Shown: piece by piece, positions 56,799-64,000 of the stretch
How positions within the stretch are numbered: position 1 is the stretch's first letter
Layout: each line of letters opens with the position of its first letter
Assembly: GCA_037833965.1 (NCBI GenBank)
Contig: AP031358.1
Location: forward strand, 10,858,001 to 10,922,000
Origin: Marchantia polymorpha subsp. ruderalis
Taxonomy: Eukaryota > Streptophyta > Marchantiopsida > Marchantiales > Marchantiaceae
Length of the DNA: 64,000 nucleotides
Direction: 5' to 3'
Translations under genes and position numbers: made by a program
The notes under the pieces: generated by a model
What the model was told of the DNA's origin: nothing
What the model saw: the letters and a program-made list of their open reading frames with translations, nothing else
The model's database searches: none

Positions 56799-59577
56799 TC
56801 ACGTATAATACTTCTTCACTCGGTAACCGTTCACTCGGGTCCCATGTAGTTCTCCTGAAAGGTCTGCTAACTGGACTGATCCATTTGGAAACACATCTAC
56901 TACTTTATAAGGTCCCATCCATCGCAAGTGCAACTTCCTTGGGAACCTCGCATGTCTACTATCATACAACAAAGCTAAATCTCCCTTAAGCAAAGTTACC
57001 GGTCGAACGCGCTTATCATACGCCTCCTTCCTCTTTAGCTAGATCTGCTACGTTCGCTGCTTTGTGGCTTCTCTGCGTTCCTCCAATGCCAACACTTCTT
57101 GCAGCCTGTAGAGCTGACTTTCTTCATTCCCCAGTCTTCTGCGATCTAGTATCCGATGAGTGGGCAATTCGAACTCGATAGGTAAAATGGGATGCTGACC
57201 ATATGTTAGGTAGTTTAGTGTTTGCTTGGTGGTCACCTTCTCTGCTGTGAGATAAGCCCAAAGTTCCGCTGGAAACTTTGTATCCCAGTCGTATGCATGG
57301 CTCAACGTCACTTTCAACAGGATCTTACAGAGCAACCCATTTGATTATTCAGTGAGTCCGTTTGCTTTCGGATTGTACATAGTAGTCTTTCGATGTTTGA
57401 TTTGGAAATGGAAAGTGAGGTCCTCGATTACCGCATTCAGGAAATGCGTCCCTCTATCGCTTACCAACTATAGGGGGCATCCGTATCGTGTGATGATGTT
57501 CTCGAATAAAAACTTCGACACCTTTGCCGCATCATCTTTTCGTGTGGCCTCCGCCTCCTTCATCTTGGTGGCATAATCCGTCGCTACGAGTATGTATCGT
57601 CTTCGGGTGTGCTTCGTAGCTGGTTGGATAGCTCCGACAAAATTGATCCCCCATTTTTTGAAAGGTGCCAATGGCATGATGGACACTAACGGCCACCGCG
57701 TAATGGGGGTCGGTCTTCCCGTTCTCTGGCGGCTATCACACTTCCGGATGTAGTCGTATACATCTTTGAACATTGTAGGCCACCAGTAACCTGCATTCAA
57801 GATCTTCGTTATTGTATTCCGGGTGGCGTAATGTCCTTCTGCTTCCTCTGTGTGCATTGCTGCAACCACTCGTCCTACCTCCGAAGCTTCCAAACATCGA
57901 CATAGTCGCTCATCGGGCAGGAGTTTGAAGAGCACGCATTGTTGTATCTGATAAGGTCCAGCTTTATGGATGAAGAGGGTACGTCTAGTCCGTCCGGACA
58001 TTGCAGGGTCAACAAGTATCGATAGAGATCTGCATACCTCAATTGTTCATCTGGAAAATCATCAGCTAATTCTGATTCCTCCGGTTGCGTCCATAACCAA
58101 GACAAGTAGTCTGCATTCTCCTGATGGATTCCTTTCCGCGTCTGGACGGTAAAAGTGAATTCTTGTAGGAGCAACAGCCATCTTGCAATTCGTCCCGACA
58201 AGTCGGCCTTCTTCAATAAATGATGTAAAGCGTAATGATCCACGTGAAACACGAATTCATAACCAAGCAAATAGTGTCGGAACTTCTTCACGGAAAACAC
58301 CATCCCCAACGCCTCTCGCTTTGTCGTGGTGTAGTTCTTCTCGGCTGCCGATAACTGCCTACTAGCAAAGTAGATTGGATAATCTCTTCTTTGTTCATTT
58401 CTTTGACTTAACACCCCACCTATGGCAAAAGCCGAAGTGTCCACGAAGACGTGGTATGGTTTATTCCAATCAGGGCTACGCAAGACAAGAGCTAAGGTAA
58501 GTTTTTCTTTAAGCTCTTCGAACGCCTTCTGCTGCTCCTCTTCCCATTCGTAGGGCTGATCTTTCCTCAACAGCTTAGTGAGACTCGCTACGGTAATTGC
58601 GTACATGTGGATGAATCTTCTATAGTACCCTACATGCCCAAGGAAGGCCCAAAGTTCGCGAAGATTCGTCGGTGGATCCAACGCTACAATAACTTTCACC
58701 TTGTGCGCATCTATAGCTATTCCTTCAGAGTACACTCGATGTCCCAACAAGATTTCGCTTGACAGGAAGAAAAAGCACTTCTCGGGGTGTAAGGATAGTT
58801 GTGCTTCTCGGCACTTGTCAAACGTCTGCAGGAGGTGATTTAAGTGCTGGTCACGTGGCCCGAAGACACAAAAATTGTCAATGAAGATTTCTAGGAATTT
58901 CCGCAGGTGGTCCTGGAAGATTGTGGTCATCATACTTTGGAACGTCGCCGGTGCGTTACACAACCCGAATGGCATCTTATGATATGGATAAGTTTTCCAA
59001 TCGGTGGTAAACGTGGTCTTATCTTTGTTCTCGGATCAACACCTGATTATAGCCGGAGAATTTGTCAAGAAAACTATACATTTCGTGTGCAGCCTCATGA
59101 TCCAGAATGGCGTCTGTGAAGGGTAGCGGATGATGATCCTTCTTCGTAGCTGCGTTTAGCTTCCTGAAGTCCTGACAGACACGGATCTTACCTGTCAACT
59201 TCTTCGGGACAATGACAATGGGTGAAACCCATTCGCTGCTTAGTACTAGATAAATAATCCCTGCACTCAAGTAATTATCAATTTCATTTTTGACCATAAG
59301 GAAGTATTTCGGATTAAGTCGGTACTGTCACTGGCGCACAGGTTCAACGTTATCCATCATGTCGATACGATGCTCGCCATAACTAGCTGATATCTTCAAT
59401 CCGCCATGCAAATACATCTTCGTACAAACGAAGAAAACGTTGAACTAATTTTAACTCGGCACCTCTCAACAAGTTGGAGATTTTAAAACACTTGTGGGGA
59501 CTGAGTTCGACCTCTTGACAGTCACTCGGGTCTATGACGCCTTCCGTGTGACTGATGTCGCTACGTCCCAGCCCCAC
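56799..59577 (-). pseudogene. Gypsy RT - RNase H - integrase, dead
   Basis: Pre-RT block VQRFLRLYEDVFAWRIEDIS (59577-59383). RT blocks WVSPIVIVPKK, LDKFSGYNQV (59297-59019) and MPFGLCNAPATFQSMM (58975 on). The catalytic box reads FIDNF where YxDDF is needed, so the second Asp is lost. RNase H: VFVDTSAFAIGGVLSQ, TTKREALGMVF. Integrase: HAT-like zinc region and core WGINFVGAI, ATDYATK (58001-57468), then 57335-57048 and a C-terminal GPYKVVDVFPNGSVQLADL block (56993-56799). At least four frame changes or stops. Not closely related to the element at 44-54 kb. Confidence 0.85.
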
Positions 59578-59586
59578 TTCTAATTG

Positions 59587-60354
59587 CTATTCGCTACCTT
59601 CGGGTCCAGCTTCCTCTGGTTCCCCTACTTCTGCATCCTCTTTGTCTACTACGTAAAACTCCATATAATGTACATCGATGTCACTCTTGGAGGTGGTAGT
59701 CTCTTCCTCCGAAGTGTAGCCGGAGCTGGTTGACGTTGTCTCCCCTTCGTGTGGGATTTTGTCCCATGGAACGGTGACCTTGGGACCCGCCTTATTATTA
59801 GGATCCTTAAATTGTAAGCATCGCTTGTGCCAATCTGAACGGACCTTAGCACCGTAAAACCATGGTCGACCAATCAGTACTTTATATCCTCTCTCCGTCA
59901 GAGGCTTAATAATGACATAGTTTAACGGAAACACTACCCCGCCAATGGTGGTTCGAACGTCTTTTAAAGTACCAAGGGGTTTCCTTTGGGTCTGATCAAC
60001 CAATCGTATCATTCGCGTGATGGGCTGAAAAGTCTTGTACCCCAGGGCAGTGGCCGTATCCTCTGTCATAATATTAATCCCCGACCTTGAGTCTAAGGGC
60101 ACCTTCCGGATGGTACATCCTCCAATCTCAATATCGATTTCTGGTGGTCCCAAGTCCTCAATCCTGACTTGGTACACCCGAGAGAGCTTGTGCGTTCGTG
60201 ACCGCTTTACGCGTTTCAAAGCAGAAGTCATCAGCTTCCGATAGAAGTTATTATCTTCTATCAGTTGCCGAAACGTAACATGAGCTTGGCGATCATAAAA
60301 ATCGGCCGCAATGTCGTAATGAGGATCCTTATGTGCTTCTGCAGTTCGGCTCAC
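59587..60354 (-). pseudogene. Gypsy aspartic protease region
   Basis: A 255-codon open frame with a retropepsin-like domain: IEIGGCTIRKVPLDSRSGIN, then IMTEDTATALGY and KVLIGRPWFYGA. The active site reads DSR where DSG is required, so catalysis should be lost although the frame is open. An acidic Ser/Thr-rich tail follows. Start is not certain; upstream sequence changes strand and identity at about 60358. Confidence 0.75.
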
Positions 60355-60358
60355 TCGC

Positions 60359-62153
60359 TCTGATCGAAGGGGTGACGAAGGATCTCCTCTACTTTAAGGA
60401 GGTAGCGGAAGGAGCTGAGGAGTAGCAGCACGAAGAAGGCACCGATACGGCGTCCATGGAAGAGGGGAAACCGGATGTGCAGATGCTCCCGAAGGCTGCC
60501 CCAACGAAGGCACACTCTAAGTCGCGGTCGGAACGAGCTACGTTCCATTACGCGGAACCCTCCATGGCCGAGATGACACGGCGAGGAAGGGATCCAGTTC
60601 CGAGCGGGGATTTCCAGCTAATCCATTCCGGTCACTTCGGGAAGGGACCCACCACGCTCAGGCCACTTACGAGCGGATTGAGTCGCTGTTCCGGAGGGTC
60701 TGCACATCGTTAGGAGGCTGTGAGTCGGAGGAGGTTTTTTTGGAAGATCGAGCTTTTGAAGGATGCACCCAAGTTACGGGCCGAGAAGCAGCGGCTGGAG
60801 CTCTAGATAAAGGAACTTACCTCAGAGTTGGCTACGAAGAGCGAGGAGATTCGTAAGTTCCACGCCCGAGCAGGAGGAGATCTTGAATGAGATCGGGAAG
60901 TTGGTGGGAGTTCCGGGCGATGTAGTCAACAAGGCCCGGTTGTTTGATGAGAACGCGATGGCCCCTGCTAACCTACAGGATAGGGGAGGATCATCACGAT
61001 CATGTCCAAGTTTGAGTACTCGATGGGCAAGATTCTGAAGTTGATGAAGAGGTTGCTCTGCCCGGATACCAGAAGTCCGAGTGTCGATCCGAGATTTCCC
61101 GGATCTCCCTCTCAGATAGTGGTGGGGGAATCTCGTGGAGCAGGGTTCAAAATCCCTCGAAAGCATGTTCAGTTGCCTCAAACTAGCTATGAGCGGGAGG
61201 TGTTCCCGGACCCGGATATTTTTGGTCCACCTCGGACAATTGCGGATCTAATAGCTGGGGTGATCGCCAAGGAGGCCTCTCCCGGAGCCAGTTTCGCTCA
61301 GCAAAGTTGCGTGATCCCCGCTGGCCAGACGAAGATTACGGGGACCACGGTCACCATGAGGCGATCCGAGGAGCAGACAGTCACGGAAGAGGTCACCCGG
61401 ACCGTGCAGCCGGTCGTTGCTCCGACGATCGGAGACGTAATTCCGATTCACCAGGGGGTGGTAGCCGGAAGTCAGTGGAGAAGATACATATCACCACCCG
61501 GGCGTACCCGAGTAGTTCAGGACGGAACTCTCACCCCTTCACCCACGGCCCGGACCGGCACTGTCACACCTACCCCTGCCGGAACGCCTGTAGAGAAGTC
61601 TCCGGAAAATTCCTCCGGAACCCGGCGATAGTTGTGGAAGAGGAAGGGTCCGATCAAGCCTGGCACGATTGAACTTTCCGAGTCCGACTCGGATTCTTAT
61701 GCGAGTTCCCCATCCGGGACGATCGGAACGGATACCCGTACCCCGACGTCCGGCACTTCTACCCCGAGAGGTACCTCCATCAAGTACCCCAAGACCAAGA
61801 TCGTTACCCGGTCGTTGGACATCAAAGCTAAGGAAACGAAGGCCAAGGCGAAAGCAAGGCGTCCGGCACTCCTACCCCGAGAGGTACCCCCATCAAGTCC
61901 CCCAAGACCAAGATCGTTACCCGGTCGTTGGACGTCAAAGCTAAGGAAACGAAGGCCGAGGCAAAAGCAAGGCGATAGGCGGAACGTGCTACGAAGGGAG
62001 GAGGATCCGAGCCGAGGACGACACGATCAAAGGAGGAGGAGAGTAACAAGAAAACAAAGACGGGATAGATTCCTCGCACCTGTCACTTTCCGGATTTATA
62101 GGAGTAGGTATCGGACCGGTAAGATCCGGATTAACCGTGAAGTAGGATTCTAG
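60359..62153 (+). pseudogene. Gag-like plus-strand coding remnant
   Basis: Coding-like sequence in linked frames. LIEGVTKDLLYFKEVAEGAE precedes a stop near 60425, then MEEGKPDVQMLPKAAPTKAH (60456-60713), then ILNEIGKLVGVPGDVVNKAR. The longest frame, 61002-61631 (209 codons), contains FEYSMGKILKLMKRLLC and VFPDPDIFGPPRTIADLIAG and is followed by a basic, Ser/Thr/Pro-rich tail to 62153. Composition resembles a retroelement structural protein, but I do not recognise the family. It is oriented opposite to the neighbouring gypsy pol, so it belongs to a different insertion. Confidence 0.4.
61748..61973 (+). repeat. Tandem duplication of a 113-bp coding unit
   Basis: Units 61748-61860 and 61861-61973 both start CGTCCGGCACT and contain ACCCCGAGAGGTACC, then AAGACCAAGATCGTTACCCG. 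They differ at a few bases. Because 113 is not a multiple of three, the second unit is read in a shifted frame. Confidence 0.85.
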
Positions 62154-63309
62154 GTAGATGATTAGGAATTAGGGTTTTTGTTGCACCTTTTGGCGCCGCC
62201 GCTTTTGTGAAAACCCCTACTTACTTAAATGGGGCAAGCGATGCAGGCCGAGTCCTTGTTTTGCATAATTCCTTCCTATATTCCTTATCGGTAAAGTATT
62301 CGTGTTTTGCATACATGGAACGTGGTTTCCAACTAAGTGTGAATGATCCGAGAGGGTGCTGAGAGTTCTGCTGTAGCTCAGATAGGAAGGTGACGGAAGT
62401 TGTGACGGTACCTGGATCAGAACGGTGCTGAGATAAAGCGGAAAGATCGAGCGAGTTGTCGTAGGAGTTGAAGCCTCACTGTTCCGTCCCCAACCCAAAC
62501 CTCACGCGGAATAGCCGTCGCTAGGGTCAAAGCGGATCGAGGGGTACTTGATCGGGCTCCTTGAACTTTTGAAGAGGTTCCGCAGTCTATGAGCAGGGGT
62601 TCGGAAAGTGGTACGGATCGCCTAGGGATAACCGGATCTTGGTTCTCTCAGATCCGGATCGGTTTGTCGTTGTAGTCTCACGGATCGGATACAGCTGCTT
62701 GTGTGACCTGCTGACTAGAGTGTTCTAAGTTAGTTGTGAGGTAGTATTCTACCTAATACGTTGGGGTTGGTTTGACAAAAACACAAAGTAACGGAGAGAA
62801 AAGAGATAGAGTGTTTAGTTCTGAAAATACCATCCGAGCAGTGAGAAGAGTCGGACTGAGTGTGAGTACCTACTTGACAAAGCACTATTGAATCCTTGGA
62901 CAATACTCGGAACCACGCAGACAATACGGAAGTTTATGCTTGTTTTGAGTGTTACCCGGATGTTAAGTAAGTTTCTGTGTTTCGACACATTGCAATGGCT
63001 ACAGTCATCGGCCGAAGTCATCGCATTGCAAGTAGAATCACACTCAAACCTGAAAATTGTCCAATCAAAGTCTACAAGAGTAGCTCAAGACTTTGCACTT
63101 GATATTCAGGGGGGAATTTCCAAGGTTTACACTCAGTCGGCTACACGAGCTTTCAATTTACAGATTTACTTAAATCTTGAGCTACACCATGCATTACTCA
63201 GAACATCCGAATGGGACCCTCTACTTCAAATGCAGTATCTTTGACAAATCGAAGCAACTCGCGTACGGTGTCAAACACACAATTTCACAAACGTATGGAG
63301 GAATGCAGA
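62154..63309. other. Non-coding or unassigned retroelement flank
   Basis: No convincing gene. TTTTGGCGCCGCCGC at about 62190 partly resembles a tRNA-Asp-type primer-binding site but diverges after eight bases and lies downstream of the gag-like frame. A 118-codon frame at 62888-63244 begins with a non-ATG codon and has no motif. Confidence 0.35.
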
Positions 63310-64000
63310 TTGAAAGCTGAGAAACTAACTAATAGAAATGACATCCGAAGGCAAAGCCTTGGACTTCTTTATTCCTAACTAACTCACTAGTATGGTACTC
63401 GCTATGATGCGAGCTCTCAACAGGCGCGACGCCAGTTGACTTGGCAGTTGCCACGCCCGCTGAGTTCCTATCTACTCTTAACTTACACAGAGCGACAAAA
63501 ATTTCCAATGCTAAGTTTTTCTTCGTCTAGTCCAAACCAGATATGAACGAATCTAACTTCCTAGCTAACTAACATTGCCAATCTACACTACAAGCTATCA
63601 AGTTCGTCACGCGACAATCGAACTCTTGCAACTTCAACCACTTGAGCGTCTGAATCTGCCACACGACATAACCGCGAAGGCATCAGTTTACCTTCTCACT
63701 CAACGCCTCGTCCGTCTGACTTGCTAACGGCTGATTCTTTGCCTCCACTTCCAACAATTTAGCTTCCGCCGCAATCAATTGCATCTCAACAACTGACAGT
63801 TGAGATCGCATCTCGTTGCAATCGGCATCCAACTTCTCCCTCTGCTAGGTCTTTGAAGTTGGGCTCCAACTTCAAAGACCTAGTAGCTTCACAACATGCC
63901 AACTCCTTCGCCTTCGCCGTTAATTCTACTGCATGCGATTTATCTCTCTTCGCCACATCTGCAGTCAACTCATCTACGCGACGCGATTTCTCATTAAAGG
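63310..64000 (-). mobile_element. 3' end of a non-autonomous coiled-coil-encoding element, cut by the window edge
   Basis: The minus strand encodes a heptad-rich, Ala/Glu/Lys-rich segment (TADVAKRDKSHAVELTAKAK) like the C-terminal coil of the element at 41-43.7 kb. It is followed by a region containing AGCCTTGGACTTCTTTATTC, matching the end of that element. A perfect inverted repeat at 63845-63883 lies within the coding part. The rest of the element lies outside the window. Confidence 0.45.
63845..63883. repeat. Perfect 18-nt inverted repeat
   Basis: CTAGGTCTTTGAAGTTGG, three-base loop GCT, then its exact reverse complement. It sits in the coiled-coil reading frame, which becomes irregular just beyond it, so it may mark a local rearrangement. 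Confidence 0.85.

Larger units (their letters stand above)
56434..60358 (-). mobile_element. Second Ty3/gypsy element, degenerate and lacking gag
   Basis: Minus-strand order: protease, RT, RNase H, integrase (gypsy order), in several frames. A purine run GGGGAGAGAAG near 56770 follows the last coding block and may be its polypurine tract. The right end stops at about 60358, where a plus-strand reading frame of another element begins, so gag is missing or replaced. Active sites of both protease and RT are altered. Confidence 0.8.

Noticed and set aside
62188-62202. TGGCGCC primer-binding site (also near 39725 and 54070)
   Set aside because: Matches tRNA-Asp-type sites for only about eight bases, and position or orientation does not fit an adjacent LTR and gag.
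62888-63244. 118-codon plus-strand ORF
   Set aside because: Non-ATG start and no domain; flanked by retroelement debris.

Overview
This window looks like nuclear DNA of a non-seed land plant or close streptophyte, perhaps a bryophyte. That is inferred from two multi-exon plant-type genes, GT-AG introns, and plant-style L1, Ty3/gypsy, Ty1/copia, hAT and pogo elements. I cannot name the species. Only two genes look like functional host genes. An ANTH-domain/Raf-like kinase fusion lies on the minus strand (265-6111, nine exons). A trichome-birefringence-like (TBL) wall-polysaccharide O-acetyltransferase lies on the plus strand (17442-20353, three exons). An intronless, frame-broken MND1 copy near 55 kb is probably a retrocopy.

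The rest is a layered transposon landscape. From 8 to 14 kb is very AT-rich DNA with a SINE-like unit, a copia relic and an hAT-type MITE. From 22.9 to 27.5 kb are a fold-back MITE and a frame-broken L1 LINE. From 28 to 34 kb is AT-rich DNA holding decayed fragments of a gypsy element related to the one at 44-54 kb, a second copy of the hAT MITE, and a non-autonomous pogo-like element. A broken pogo transposon with TA duplications follows at 34.35-36.43 kb. From 39 to 44 kb are non-autonomous retroelements carrying an unfamiliar gag-like domain, plus another 8-bp-TSD MITE. From 56.8 to 60.4 kb is a catalytically dead gypsy element, followed by a plus-strand gag-like reading frame and the end of another non-autonomous element at the window edge.

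The most notable object is the minus-strand Ty3/gypsy element at about 44.2-54 kb. Its first ORF (1349 codons) encodes Gag with two zinc knuckles, an aspartic protease and then a complete-looking DNMT3/DRM-type cytosine-5 DNA methyltransferase. It ends in UAG followed by CAA CCA, which fits the UAG-CAR-YYA readthrough context, and pol continues in the same frame. Pol encodes RT, RNase H and integrase and ends in a canonical C4HC3 PHD finger. The element therefore carries both a DNA-methylation writer and a chromatin-reader-type domain. Its pol is split by a young, apparently intact hAT transposon (47127-49524; 8-bp TSD, one 723-aa transposase). Without the hAT and one TSD copy, pol is in frame, so the retroelement was recently coding-competent. 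A 251-bp LTR-like module occurs twice (43829-44079 and 56183-56433), in the same orientation and nearly identical, on either side of this element and the MND1 copy. Element boundaries there remain unresolved.
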